A stretch of DNA of 64,000 nucleotides, taken from assembly GCF_009834915.1 (NCBI RefSeq), contig NZ_WVHS01000002.1:248001-312000 (forward strand), written 5' to 3'. Under the pieces are notes generated by a model. It saw only the letters and a list, made by a program, of their open reading frames with translations. It did not search any database and was not told the origin of the DNA. The stretch is from Hufsiella ginkgonis (GTDB lineage Bacteria > Bacteroidota > Bacteroidia > Sphingobacteriales > Sphingobacteriaceae). Below are positions 44,243 through 54,600 of the stretch, piece by piece. Both the position numbers and the translations under genes were made by a program. Each line of letters opens with the position of its first letter. The stretch's first letter is position 1.

Positions 44243-46396
44243 ATGAAAAGAGTTCTTTTGGTGATCACGATCACACTGCTCTGCTGCATCCAGGCCATCG
44301 CCCGGCAGGCCACCTGGATTTGGTACCCTGGGGATTTCGAGGTATGGCTCGGTAACAAAATGCAAAATCGCCGTACAGAAAGAGGTTCCTTTCTTCCTCC
44401 TTTCTGGAAACTTGACAGCCATTATAACCTGATAGATTTCCATAAAGTGTTCGACCTCAAAGAGGCCGAAGAAGCGGACCTGTTCGTGGAAGGCGAATAC
44501 AATGTAAAAATAGACGGAAAAGCGCTGTTCGGCTATCCTAAGCGGATAAGCATTCCGGCAGGAAAACACCGCATCAGTCTTAAGGTGTTTTCACAGGACC
44601 GGGTGCCGGCGATCTTCGTGAGGGGAAAACAGGTCGTTTCAGATTCTACCTGGCTGGTAACCTTCGAAGACAAGGAATGGATCGACCAAACCGGCAAGGT
44701 CTCCGACCAGTCGGCAACGGTTTGGCTCAATGCCGGCAACTGGAATTTTAACGATCCTGCAGCCGCCCCTTCAAAATTCCGGCTGCCGGTACAGCCCATG
44801 CAGCCGGCAGCCAGCGAAAAAACCAGCGACGGCACCCTTTACGATTTTGGTAAAGAAACGTTTGGGTTTATCAAACTGAACGGGGTAGAAGGAAGCGGAA
44901 CGGTGGCTATTTATTACGGAGAATCGCGCGAGGAAGCACTGTCAAAGGACCACGGAGAAACCATCGATCGAATCGATGTAAACTTTAAAGAAAAACGTGA
45001 CACCACCATCCAGTTATCGAAAGCGTTCAGGTACGTACAGGTGGTGCCCTCCACGGGCGTAAAACTTGCGCCGGTGAGCATGTTGTATGAATATGCCGAC
45101 GTAAAAGACCGCGGCAGTTTTACGTGTTCGGATAACCAGATCAATAAAATTTACGACGTCGCCAAATACACGCTGCATCTCAATACACGCGAATTCTTTA
45201 TAGATGGCATTAAACGCGATCGTTGGATATGGTCCGGCGATGCTTACCAAAGCTACCTGATGAATTACTACCTCACGTTCGATTCTCCGACGGTAACGCG
45301 TACCTTACTCGCCTTGCGCGGAAAAGACCCGGTAACCAGTCACATAAACACTATTATGGATTATACTTTTTACTGGTTCTTAGGCATTTACGATTATTAT
45401 CAGTATACCGGCGACAAAACATTTATCCGCCAGTTTTACCCGCGGATGCAAAGCCTGATGGATTATTGCCTTTCGAGAAGAAATGCGAACGGGTTAATGG
45501 AGGGGCTGCCCGGCGACTGGATCTTTATCGATTGGGCCGACGGCCTGAGCAAACAGGGAGAAGTTAGTTTCGAGCAGCTGCTGTTTGCCCGGAGCCTCGA
45601 AACCATGGGTATTTGCGCGGACCTGGTGAACGACAAAACCAATGCGGCGAAGTATAAGGAACTGTCGGCCGACCTGCGCACCAAACTGTTCAGCTATTAC
45701 TGGAACGATTCGAAACAGGCACTCGTACATAGCCGCGTAAATGGCCGGCAAACCGATAATGTTACCCGTTATTCAAACATGTTCGGCATTTTCTTCAACT
45801 ATTTCACGGAGGCGCAAAAACAGGGAGTGAAAAAGAATGTCCTGTTAAACGATAAGATCCAGAAGATCACTACGCCCTATATGCGTTTTTACGAACTGGA
45901 AGCTTTATGCGCCATGGGCGAACAGCCGCTGGTGCTCAAAGAAATAAAAGATTACTGGGGCGGTATGCTAAAATTAGGCGCTACTTCTTTTTGGGAAGAA
46001 TATAATCCCAATAAAAAAGGAGCGGAACACCTGGAGATGTACGGCCGGCCGTTCGGCAAAAGTCTTTGTCATGCCTGGGGCGCCAGCCCGGTGTACCTGC
46101 TGGGCAAATATTACCTGGGTATAAAACCTACCTCCCCGGCGTACGCAACTTACGTGGTAGAGCCGGACCTTGGCGGACTCGCATGGATGCAAGGAACCGT
46201 ACCCACACCGAACGGTAAGATCGAATTGTATTGCAGCACGAAACAGATCAAGGTAAAGTCGGATGAAGGCAACGGCACGCTTCGCTTTAAGAGCGCAAAA
46301 AAGCCGGTCAGCAAAAATGCAGCGATTACCGATAAAGGAGCCGGCATTTATGAAATGACCATCGGGAAAGGGAAGGAGTACACCGTAAACCTCTAG
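44243..46396 (+). CDS. Alpha-L-rhamnosidase-related protein (GH78-like), secreted
   Basis: About 717 residues with a signal peptide ending near AIARQA. An N-terminal beta domain (30-270) with YDFGKETFGFIKL and the segment KAFRYVQVVPS is followed by an (alpha/alpha)6 barrel with DGIKRDRWIWSGD, the counterpart of the DCPQRxERxxWxGD motif of GH78, keeping Asp at both ends but with Asp at +5. GATSFWEEYNP and CHAWGASPVYLLGKYYLGI are the second catalytic region, with a Glu pair. It is shorter than the other two GH78 genes here and lacks the long N-terminal rhamnosidase domains. ATG 44234 would add three residues. Confidence 0.85.
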   Translation: MKRVLLVITITLLCCIQAIARQATWIWYPGDFEVWLGNKMQNRRTERGSFLPPFWKLDSHYNLIDFHKVFDLKEAEEADLFVEGEYNVKIDGKALFGYPKRISIPAGKHRISLKVFSQDRVPAIFVRGKQVVSDSTWLVTFEDKEWIDQTGKVSDQSATVWLNAGNWNFNDPAAAPSKFRLPVQPMQPAASEKTSDGTLYDFGKETFGFIKLNGVEGSGTVAIYYGESREEALSKDHGETIDRIDVNFKEKRDTTIQLSKAFRYVQVVPSTGVKLAPVSMLYEYADVKDRGSFTCSDNQINKIYDVAKYTLHLNTREFFIDGIKRDRWIWSGDAYQSYLMNYYLTFDSPTVTRTLLALRGKDPVTSHINTIMDYTFYWFLGIYDYYQYTGDKTFIRQFYPRMQSLMDYCLSRRNANGLMEGLPGDWIFIDWADGLSKQGEVSFEQLLFARSLETMGICADLVNDKTNAAKYKELSADLRTKLFSYYWNDSKQALVHSRVNGRQTDNVTRYSNMFGIFFNYFTEAQKQGVKKNVLLNDKIQKITTPYMRFYELEALCAMGEQPLVLKEIKDYWGGMLKLGATSFWEEYNPNKKGAEHLEMYGRPFGKSLCHAWGASPVYLLGKYYLGIKPTSPAYATYVVEPDLGGLAWMQGTVPTPNGKIELYCSTKQIKVKSDEGNGTLRFKSAKKPVSKNAAITDKGAGIYEMTIGKGKEYTVNL

Positions 46397-46706
46397 CCAC
46401 TGGAAGCTTAGTCAAACTTATGCCTGGTCACGCCGATATTTTATTTTGCCACATTTAACGAATTCACGGCGATGCTTTACGCTATATTTATCACAGCTAA
46501 ACGCATCGCGCCCATCCGGGCGGCAAACAGCAGGCGGACCTTTTCACCGGTTAACAAGCCTGGTACGGCGTTCTTCACGGACGATGCAAAAATATCACCC
46601 AACACGCAACCACAAAATAAAATTCGGCCCTCCGTCCAACTTGTAAATCGTTATCTTCGTTTATTTCACGTTGGGTTTTGAGATCATCCCCGGCAATAAT
46701 TAAGAC
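46397..46706. other. Intergenic gap of 310 bp with an imperfect hairpin
   Basis: No convincing gene: the two short overlapping reading frames here (66 and 69 codons) have no homology that I recognise and no signal. GCGATGC (46469-46475) and GCATCGC (46503-46509) form an inverted repeat that can extend through TTTA/TAAA with one bulged base; it has no T-tract. TATCTTCG at 46652-46659 is a weak -7-like box about 50 bases before the thioredoxin-like gene. Confidence 0.5.
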
Positions 46707-47510
46707 ATGAAAAAAGCGACTATTTTCTTCCTGTTCATGGCATTGCTTACGGGGTTTGCCCAGGCAACCCTCCAGGTGGGCGAGCCGGTTATGCCCGTGG
46801 TTAATATCCTGAAAGACTACGAGACGCTCAGCCGTTATTACGTAAGCGAAGTGCGCCTTTGGGACGATTTTAAAGGATACGATGCGTCGATGCACCCGTT
46901 AAAAGAAGCTGATTTCCTGAAGCAGAATGCGACAGGAAAATACCTCCCGCTACGCCTTGTCGCCAAAGATGGCAGTCTCATATACAAGCTCTACCCGGCG
47001 AAACTTCCCGCCGAAAGCATAATGCGTGCATTACTGGAATGGAAAGGCGGCGAACGATATAAATTTTACCTGATGGAAGGAAAGAAACTACCGGATTTCA
47101 ACTTTACAGATATAAATGGCAAACTTTATAACGCACAGTCGACCAAGAACAAGCTGGTAGTTTTAAAGTTCTGGTTTATAAGCTGCAAGCCTTGCGCGGA
47201 AGAAATGCCGGGGCTTAACAGGATGGTTGCCGGGTATAAGGACCGCAAAGATATCCTGTTCGTAAGCCTTGCGCTTGATCCGAAAAAAGACCTCCAGGCT
47301 TTCCTGAAAACCACCACGTTCAGTTATGCGGTAGTGCCTGATAAAGACAAGTACTTGCGCGAGGTGCTTAAAATAGACGCATATCCCACCCATATGATTG
47401 TTGACAAACAGGGTACGATCTCTAAAGTGCTCGGCACCGCCGATGAACTGGTGGCGGCGCTAAATAAGGAAGCGGCGGGGAAGTGGCACAGTTCTTCACT
47501 GGTAAACTAA
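46707..47510 (+). CDS. TlpA/AhpC-TSA-type thiol-disulfide protein, exported
   Basis: A 267-residue periplasmic thioredoxin-fold protein with a signal peptide (FFLFMALLTGFAQA). LPDFNFTDINGKLYNA opens the redox domain, and FWFISCKPCAEEMP holds the C160-x2-C163 redox pair; YPTHMIVDKQGTI contains the cis-Pro. Residues 22-120 are an extra N-terminal region without a recognised motif. Proteins of this type reduce or maintain periplasmic disulfides, for example during cytochrome c maturation. No redox partner genes are nearby. Confidence 0.88.
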   Translation: MKKATIFFLFMALLTGFAQATLQVGEPVMPVVNILKDYETLSRYYVSEVRLWDDFKGYDASMHPLKEADFLKQNATGKYLPLRLVAKDGSLIYKLYPAKLPAESIMRALLEWKGGERYKFYLMEGKKLPDFNFTDINGKLYNAQSTKNKLVVLKFWFISCKPCAEEMPGLNRMVAGYKDRKDILFVSLALDPKKDLQAFLKTTTFSYAVVPDKDKYLREVLKIDAYPTHMIVDKQGTISKVLGTADELVAALNKEAAGKWHSSSLVN

Positions 47511-47522
47511 TACGCTCCCGCC

Positions 47523-48017
47523 ATGACTCTCGGCTTTACCACGATCATGAACGATCAGCCCAACTACTTCGTCGAAAAAGTGTGGCAGAGCCTGTTCGAA
47601 ACCTGGCCGGGGAGGGAAATGAGCGACGCTTATTCCGATTACCTTCTTAAATATACCGCCACCTTCGGGCGGGAATGGGACGGCACCCAGTTGGAAGACC
47701 TCCAACCTAAGTACCATTCCGTACGCCGCGACAGGCATCATCGCTGGAAACCCGGTAACCTCATCCATTTCGTAGTGAATAATCGCACGGCCAGCCGCTT
47801 CCAGTTCGCGCCCGCGCTTCCCTGCACCTCCGTACAGGAAATTGAATTTATCGTTAACGAAAACAAAATTCTCCTCATCGACGGCCGCGAGCTTTCTTAC
47901 GAAGAAAAGAAAGCGTTCGCCCTCAACAACGGCTTCGATTCTATCGCCCGGATGGCACAAAACTCACCGAAAGGTTTTAAAGGAAGGATCGTGCACTGGA
48001 CGGAGCTCCGCTATTGA
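47523..48017 (+). CDS. Small ASCH/PUA-like hypothetical protein
   Basis: A 164-residue cytoplasmic protein. KYHSVRRDRHHRWKPGNLIH, a conserved ILLIDGREL strand, LNNGFDSIARM and a C-terminal GRIVHWTELRY follow an order I associate with ASCH/PUA-like proteins, common as small stand-alone genes and in phages. These folds bind RNA or modified nucleotides. No function can be given here. ATG 47547 (MNDQPNYFVEKVWQ) is a credible alternative start. It begins 13 bp after the thioredoxin-like gene on the same strand. Confidence 0.65.
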   Translation: MTLGFTTIMNDQPNYFVEKVWQSLFETWPGREMSDAYSDYLLKYTATFGREWDGTQLEDLQPKYHSVRRDRHHRWKPGNLIHFVVNNRTASRFQFAPALPCTSVQEIEFIVNENKILLIDGRELSYEEKKAFALNNGFDSIARMAQNSPKGFKGRIVHWTELRY

Positions 48018-48127
48018 GAGCGATGCGCAGCAGGTGATACCCTTCGCCGGTTCCCGGTGATTTCCGCAATGGCAATATCCTACATCACCTTGAGAAAATA
48101 ATACAAAAAACCCGGTCCAACCCCCTA

Positions 48128-48135
48128 TATATTTG
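48128..48135 (+). promoter_or_regulatory. Candidate -7 box for the GH2/GntR/GH106/GH127 operon
   Basis: TATATTTG, followed by TGG, is a full TAnnTTTG match in the 162-bp gap before the GTG start at 48180. No clear TTTG is seen 19-21 bases upstream, so the -33 element is weak or replaced by an activator site. Confidence 0.45.
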
Positions 48136-48179
48136 TGGAAACGGCTAACTAATTCCTGTAAATTAACATAGACCTCTTC

Positions 48180-50585
48180 GTGCGATTCCCGGGATCTTTA
48201 TTTTTTCTGTTACTTGTACTGTGCCTGGAAGGGTATGGACAAACATCGCCACGTGCAACGATTAATTTTAACCAGGACTGGAAGTTTTACCCGGGAGATA
48301 TCCAGGAGGCCTCTGCTGCCAATTTTGACGATACCGGTTGGCGCATATTAAACCTGCCACATGATTGGAGCGTCGAAGCACAGTTTGACGAGAATGCAGC
48401 CGCTACCACGCAAGGCGGCGCTTTGCCCGGCGGTATCGGCTGGTACCGGAAAACCTTCCGGCTGCCTGCATCGGCCAGTAACAAATCTGTCTCGGTAGAA
48501 TTTGACGGCATTTACCGCAACAGCGAAGTGTGGATTAACGGGCACTACCTTGGCAAAAGGCCCAACGGTTACATCTCCTTCAAATACGACCTCGACCGAT
48601 GGCTGCACTACGGCGCGGAGAAAAATGTGATCAGCGTACGCGTGAATAATGCCGAACAGCCAAATTCCCGCTGGTATACAGGCTCCGGCATCTACCGCAA
48701 TGTGAGGCTGGTCAGCAAAAACCGCGTCGCGATAGCCCATTGGGGAACTTTTATCACTACGCCGCAAGTTACTGCCGCTAACGCCACCGTAAGGGTAAAA
48801 ACCACGGTTAAAACATCACGGCCGGGCCTCAGGATATCAATAGAATACACGATCATGGACAGGGACAAGGTGATCGCCACCCGCCGGGATCCGCTATACA
48901 GCGTTGACACAACAGCACTTAACACGGTCGATCTAACGATCCCATCCCCTAAGCGCTGGTCAGTTTCATCGCCATCGCTCTATACGCTTCGTACCCGCGT
49001 ATTTGCCAACAACCAGCTTACCGACCAGGAGGAAACCACGTTCGGCATACGTGATTTCTATTTCGATGCCGCGAAGGGATTTTTCCTCAATGGCAAACCG
49101 CTTAAAATACTGGGTGTATGCAACCACCACGACCTTGGCGCCATCGGTGCCGCCGTTAATGTACGCGCCATGGAACGCCAGCTGGAAATACTCAAAAAAA
49201 TGGGGTGTAACGCCATCCGCACCGCGCATAACCCGCCTGCTACCGAACTGCTCGACCTATGTGATAAAATGGGTTTTATCGTGATGGACGAGGCATTTGA
49301 TGTCTGGAAGAAGAAGAAGACGTCTAAAGGATATCACCTGGACTGGGACGAATGGCATAAAACCGACCTTGAAGACCAGGTTAAACGCGACCGTAACCAT
49401 CCCTCCGTGATGATCTGGAGCATTGGCAACGAGATCCGGGAGCAGTTTGACAGTACAGGAGTCGCCATTACCAGGGAGTTGACCGCGATCGTAAAATCGC
49501 TTGACCCTACAAGACCGGTTACTTCGGCGCTCACGGAAACGGTCGCTGAAAAGAATTTCATCTACCGGGCCGGCGCGCTCGACCTGTATGGGCTGAATTA
49601 TAACCATAAATTATACAAGGATTTCCCGGTGAATTATCCCGGGCAAAAGCTCATCGCCACAGAAACTACTTCCGCACTAGAAACACGCGGGCAATACGAT
49701 ATGAATTCCGACAGCATCCGGCGCTGGCCGAAAGATGGAAAAACCAAGCTTACAGGTGCCAACCCCGACTGGACCGCTTCTTCGTATGACAATGCCGCGG
49801 CGTACTGGGGTTCTACCCACGAAGAAACCTGGAAAGAAGTAAAAAAATACGATTTTGTTTCCGGGCTGTTTATCTGGACGGGCTTTGATTACCTCGGCGA
49901 ACCTCACCCATACCCCTGGCCGGCACGCAGCTCCTACTTCGGGATCGTTGATTTGGCGGGATTTCCAAAAGACATTTATTACCTCTATCAAAGCGAGTGG
50001 ACAAACACGCCGGTACTGCACCTTTTCCCGCACTGGAACTGGCCGCCAGGAAAGATCGTAGACCTTTGGGCATACTTTAACCAGGCCGATGAAGTAGAGC
50101 TGTTCCTGAACGGGAGGTCGCTCGGCACAAAACGCAAACAGGGTGAAGCTCTCCATGTACTGTGGCGGGTGGCTTACGAGCCCGGAACCGTTAAGGCTGT
50201 TTCCAGGAAGAACGGCAAAATGGTACTTACGCGCGAGATCCAGACGGCGGGACCGCCCGCGGAGATCCGCCTGACGCCCGACCGGGATCTCCTTAAAGCC
50301 GGCGGGACCGACCTTTCGTTTGTAACGGCGCAGATTTTCGACAAAGACGGCATCCCGGTACCCAACGCCATGAACGAGATCACCTTTAATGTAACGGGAG
50401 GCACACTTGCAGGAACAGACAACGGCTACCAGGCAAGCCCCGAACCTTTTTATTCGCCACTGCGTAAAGCATACAATGGCAAATGCCTGGCGATCGTACG
50501 GTCGCCGGTAAAGGCAGGGACAATTACGCTAACGGCGTCGTCACCAAACCTGCTACCTAAAACCATTACGTTAATCTCTAAATAA
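48180..50585 (+). CDS. Glycoside hydrolase family 2, secreted, GTG start
   Basis: An 801-residue GH2 enzyme. Signal peptide (FLLLVLCLEGYGQ), sugar-binding domain with LPHDWSVEAQF and GGIGWYRKTF, Ig-like domain, TIM barrel with acid/base Glu418 (MIWSIGNEIREQ) and nucleophile Glu495 (LIATETTSAL), and a C-terminal DUF4982/Ig-like part (WPPGKIVDLWAYFNQADEVELFLNGRSLG). The ATETTSAL nucleophile region is typical of the beta-galactosidase group with the extra C-terminal domains. The start is GTG 48180, just before the signal peptide. It heads a four-gene operon with a GntR-type regulator and two further glycosidases. Confidence 0.9.
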   Translation: MRFPGSLFFLLLVLCLEGYGQTSPRATINFNQDWKFYPGDIQEASAANFDDTGWRILNLPHDWSVEAQFDENAAATTQGGALPGGIGWYRKTFRLPASASNKSVSVEFDGIYRNSEVWINGHYLGKRPNGYISFKYDLDRWLHYGAEKNVISVRVNNAEQPNSRWYTGSGIYRNVRLVSKNRVAIAHWGTFITTPQVTAANATVRVKTTVKTSRPGLRISIEYTIMDRDKVIATRRDPLYSVDTTALNTVDLTIPSPKRWSVSSPSLYTLRTRVFANNQLTDQEETTFGIRDFYFDAAKGFFLNGKPLKILGVCNHHDLGAIGAAVNVRAMERQLEILKKMGCNAIRTAHNPPATELLDLCDKMGFIVMDEAFDVWKKKKTSKGYHLDWDEWHKTDLEDQVKRDRNHPSVMIWSIGNEIREQFDSTGVAITRELTAIVKSLDPTRPVTSALTETVAEKNFIYRAGALDLYGLNYNHKLYKDFPVNYPGQKLIATETTSALETRGQYDMNSDSIRRWPKDGKTKLTGANPDWTASSYDNAAAYWGSTHEETWKEVKKYDFVSGLFIWTGFDYLGEPHPYPWPARSSYFGIVDLAGFPKDIYYLYQSEWTNTPVLHLFPHWNWPPGKIVDLWAYFNQADEVELFLNGRSLGTKRKQGEALHVLWRVAYEPGTVKAVSRKNGKMVLTREIQTAGPPAEIRLTPDRDLLKAGGTDLSFVTAQIFDKDGIPVPNAMNEITFNVTGGTLAGTDNGYQASPEPFYSPLRKAYNGKCLAIVRSPVKAGTITLTASSPNLLPKTITLISK

Positions 50586-50610
50586 TTTACCCCTTATTTT
50601 CCCAATTATT

Positions 50611-51636
50611 ATGAGCAGCGACTTTTATGAATATATTAACGTGGATGTTTATTCTGCCACGCCCAAGTACCTGCAGCTGGCAAACTCGATCTTAAACGCC
50701 ATCGAAGCAGGCGTGATCGGTAAAAACAGGCTCCTGCCATCGCTCAACGACCTTCGGTTTAACCTCGAGATCTCGCGCGACACCGCCGACCGGGGGTATA
50801 AGTACCTGAATGAGCTGGGGGTGTTAAAGGTGATCCCAGGTAAAGGGCATTTTACCACCACTGCATCGATCAAGCAAAAGCTAAATATCCTGATCCTGGT
50901 AAATGAGCTGAACGACGAACGAAAAGCCTTTTACGATGCTTTCGTAAACTCGCTCGGGGAACCCGCCGCATTCGATTTTTACGTATATAACAATGAATAC
51001 CAGTTCTTTAAAAGATTGCTGATGGCTAAATCGGGCTACTCACACTACCTGATCATCCCCAACTTTAACGAAGATGCCGACCTGGCCGCTGAATTGATAG
51101 ACAGCATTCCCAAAGAAAAACTGATCCTCCTCGACGCACTGCCGTCGGAAGTTAACGGCAGTTTTGGCGCCGTATACCTCAACTTTAAACAATGCTGCTT
51201 CGAGCTCCTGGAAAAAGCGCTTCCCGCGTTGAGCAAATATGATACCCTGAACCTCGTGTTCCCGGCCGATAACTCCTTTAACGAAGAGCTCGTTGCCGGC
51301 TTTGAAGCGTTCTGCATGGAATACGCTTTCGAACGCAAAGTGATCAACCAGGCAAAAAAAGGCAACCCGGAAGCCGGGCAAGCTTATATCTGCCTGCGTG
51401 AAGAGGATATGGTGACGTTAATTGAACAGGTGAACAACAGCAAGTTAACGCCCGGGGTTGATATCGGAATACTTTCTTATAATGATACGCCTCTGAAGAA
51501 ATATATCTTAAATGGAGTCAGCACTTTTTCTGTCGACTACCATAAAATGGGAAGTTTAGCGGCAAAAATGATAAGGGAGGAGCAGAACGCAAAAATGGAA
51601 TTAAGCTATGAACTGCAACTAAGGGGTTCGCTATGA
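50611..51636 (+). CDS. GntR-type regulator with LacI-like ligand-binding domain
   Basis: A 341-residue regulator: GntR winged helix (about 18-85; YLQLANSILNAIEAGVIG, LPSLNDLRFNLEISRDTADRG) fused to a periplasmic-binding-protein type I effector domain (about 90-335). This architecture occurs in Bacteroidota sugar regulators, for example for fucose or arabinose use. It is embedded in the GH2/GH106/GH127 operon, 25 bp after the GH2 gene and overlapping the GH106 gene by 4 bp, so it most likely controls its own operon in response to the released sugar. No autonomous operator was found in the 25-bp gap. Confidence 0.88.
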   Translation: MSSDFYEYINVDVYSATPKYLQLANSILNAIEAGVIGKNRLLPSLNDLRFNLEISRDTADRGYKYLNELGVLKVIPGKGHFTTTASIKQKLNILILVNELNDERKAFYDAFVNSLGEPAAFDFYVYNNEYQFFKRLLMAKSGYSHYLIIPNFNEDADLAAELIDSIPKEKLILLDALPSEVNGSFGAVYLNFKQCCFELLEKALPALSKYDTLNLVFPADNSFNEELVAGFEAFCMEYAFERKVINQAKKGNPEAGQAYICLREEDMVTLIEQVNNSKLTPGVDIGILSYNDTPLKKYILNGVSTFSVDYHKMGSLAAKMIREEQNAKMELSYELQLRGSL

Positions 51637-54600
51637 AAAGGAAATCCTGGGGGACACATAAAGCTTTTTCGAAAAAGGGCCCGGGACATTTTTCGCGTTC
51701 TTTGCGAAAATATTTGCGCCCTTTGCGTGAAATAACCGCCCTCATACTTCCCGTCTTCCTTACCATACCCTCATACTCCCAATCGTCCAAACCATGGACC
51801 TTCTGGTACTGGATCCAATCCGGCATCTCCAAACCCGGCATTACCGCCGATCTCGAAGCCATGAAAGCCGCAGGCATTGCCGGGGCCTACCTGATGCCCA
51901 TTAAAGGCGCAGCCACCCCGCCTCTATACACGCCATCCAGCGATCAGCTTACACCGGAATGGTGGGAAATGGTGAAATTCTCCCTTAAGGAGGCCAAACG
52001 ACTCGATCTTAAGATCGGTATGCATCTGAGCGACGGTTTTGCGCTTGCCGGCGGACCATGGATCACCCCGGAATTATCCATGCAAAAGATCGTGTCATCG
52101 TCCCTGACCATCGCCGGCGGGCAGCAATTTAACGGTCAACTGGCACAACCAACCACCACTGAACATTATTACCGTGATATCGCCGTTTATGCCTACCCGT
52201 CGCCTGAAGGAACGGGCATTAACACCCGCACCGTCCCGCCGGTAGTGAGCACGAGTAACGGCGCAGAAGCTGGATTCCTCACACTTGACCAAACGAAACA
52301 AAGTTTCCGGAGCGACAGCACCTGCTGGATCCAGTATGCTTTCGACAAACCATTTACCTGCCGCACACTTACGGTCCGTACCAACGGCAATAATTTCCAG
52401 GCACAACGGCTGGTAGTGCAGGTAAGCGACGACGGGCAGGCATTCCGTTCAGCCGGCAGACTCGTTCCTCCCCGGGCGGGATGGCAGGACACCGACGCCG
52501 ATTTTACGTATTCCATGGTCCCGGTTACTGCCCGGTATTTTCGTTTCGTATACGATAAAACAGGAACTGAGCCCGGATCCGAGGACCTCGACGCCGCTAA
52601 ATGGAAACCGACACTCAAACTCGTAGCCCTAGAATTGTCTGCGGCGGCAACTATTCACCAATATGAAGGCAAAACCGGAGAGATCTGGCGGGTAAGCGGA
52701 CGCACCAGTGCCGCACAAGTGCCCGACGTACTTTGCATCCCGAAAGATAAACTGGTAAACCTCACCGCTAAATTAACGGCCGATGGTCGCCTGAACTGGA
52801 CAGTTCCCGCCGGGAGCTGGACAATTCTCCGCATCGGGCATACGTCAACGGGTCACCGCAATGACACCGGCGGGGCGGGAAAAGGCCTCGAATGCGATAA
52901 GTTTAACCCCGCAGCCGTTACCCTCCAGTTTAACAAGTGGTATGGCGAAGCGCTCAGGCAGGCAGGACCGGCGCTGTCGAAGGTATTGTCGGCATTCCAT
53001 GTAGATAGCTGGGAATGCGGAAGTCAGAATTGGTCGGATACCTTCCCCGCGGAATTTAAAAAAAGACGGGGTTATGATCTCCTGCCATATCTACCGGTAA
53101 TGACGGGAATCCCGGTAGCTAGCGCCGATGTGTCCGAGAAAGTACTCTATGATGTGAGACTCACCATCGCCGAACTGGTATCCGATAGTTTCTATAAAAC
53201 ACTGGCACAGCTGGCGAAAGCAAAAGGCGTGGCCTTCTCCGCCGAATGCGTAGCGCCGACCATGACAAGCGACGGTTTACTGCACTATAAACGGGTAGAC
53301 TTGCCAATGGGCGAATTCTGGCATAACAGTCCCACGCACGACAAGCCCAACGACATGCTCGATGCCATATCGGGCGCACATATTTATGGTAAGAATATTA
53401 TCCAGGCCGAAGGTTTTACCACCGTGAGGATGGCGTGGAACGAACATCCCGGGATGCTGAAAACCCTGCAGGACCGGAATTATGCCTTGGGCGTGAATAA
53501 GTTAGTTTACCATGTATTTTCACATAATCCCTGGACCGACCGTAAACCAGGCATGACCCTGGATGGGGTAGGGCTCTATTTCCAGCGCGATCAAACCTGG
53601 TGGAAACCGGGTAAAGCCTGGGTAGATTACGCAGAGCGATGCCAGGCATGGCTGCAGCAGGGAAAGCCGGTAGCGGATATCGCGGTATTTACAGGCGAAG
53701 AGCTCCCTGGACGCGCCGTGCTTCCCGACCGGCTGGTGCCGTTATTGCCCGGGATCGTGGGCGAGGCCCGCGTGGAAAGCGAAGCCAGGCGACTGGCGAA
53801 CAAGGGCGAGCCCATGCGGCAGGTTCCCGCAGGCGTTACCAATACCGCGAACATGGCTGACGCCGAAAACTGGGTAAACCCGCTAAACGGTTATGCCTAC
53901 GATTCGGTGAACCCGGATGCGCTGATGACCGCTACCGTAGTAAACCGCGAAGTTGTGCTTCCATCAGGCGCAGCTTACAAGATATTGGTTATTCCCGGCA
54001 GGCAGAAAATGGATCCGTCTAATCGCATGAGCCTACGGATCGCCGGTAAACTCGCGGAGCTTGCCCGCCTGGGCGCAATTATCGTGATAGGTGAAAAGCC
54101 AGCCGGCGTCACAGGTCTTAATGGAACGGATAAACAGTTGGACCAGGTAACCGCTAACTTATGGAGCGATGCGGGGCCGAAAAACGTGATCAAAGCGCCT
54201 TACAAGTCTAAAACATTTTCGGATGCGGGCGTCGCGCGTGATGTGGAAGTACTGGACGCTTCCGGCGAATATGTCTCCGGTATTGCCTGGAATCACCGGA
54301 TAAGCGCTTCGAAAGAGATCTACTTTATTGCCAACCAGCAAGCAGAGGAGCGCATCCTCAGGTTTACGTTCCGGGTAACGGCCAAAACGCCCGTCGTTTA
54401 CGACCCCGTAACCGATATCATCACGGCTTTGCCCGACTGGCGGGTCGAAAACAACCGGACCGCTATAACGCTTAAGCTGGCCGCGAACGCCTCGTTGTTC
54501 GTTATTTTTGGCCCGTCAAACGGGGCGGGCAGTGCGACTGGCGGCAAAAACTGGCCAGAGTTTAAGCCGGTACAATCTTTAACCGGAACATGGCAGGTTA

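Noticed and set aside
46446-46681. Two overlapping small frames in the 310-bp gap
   Set aside because: No recognisable motif, no coupling to neighbours and composition unlike coding sequence here; described only as an intergenic gap.
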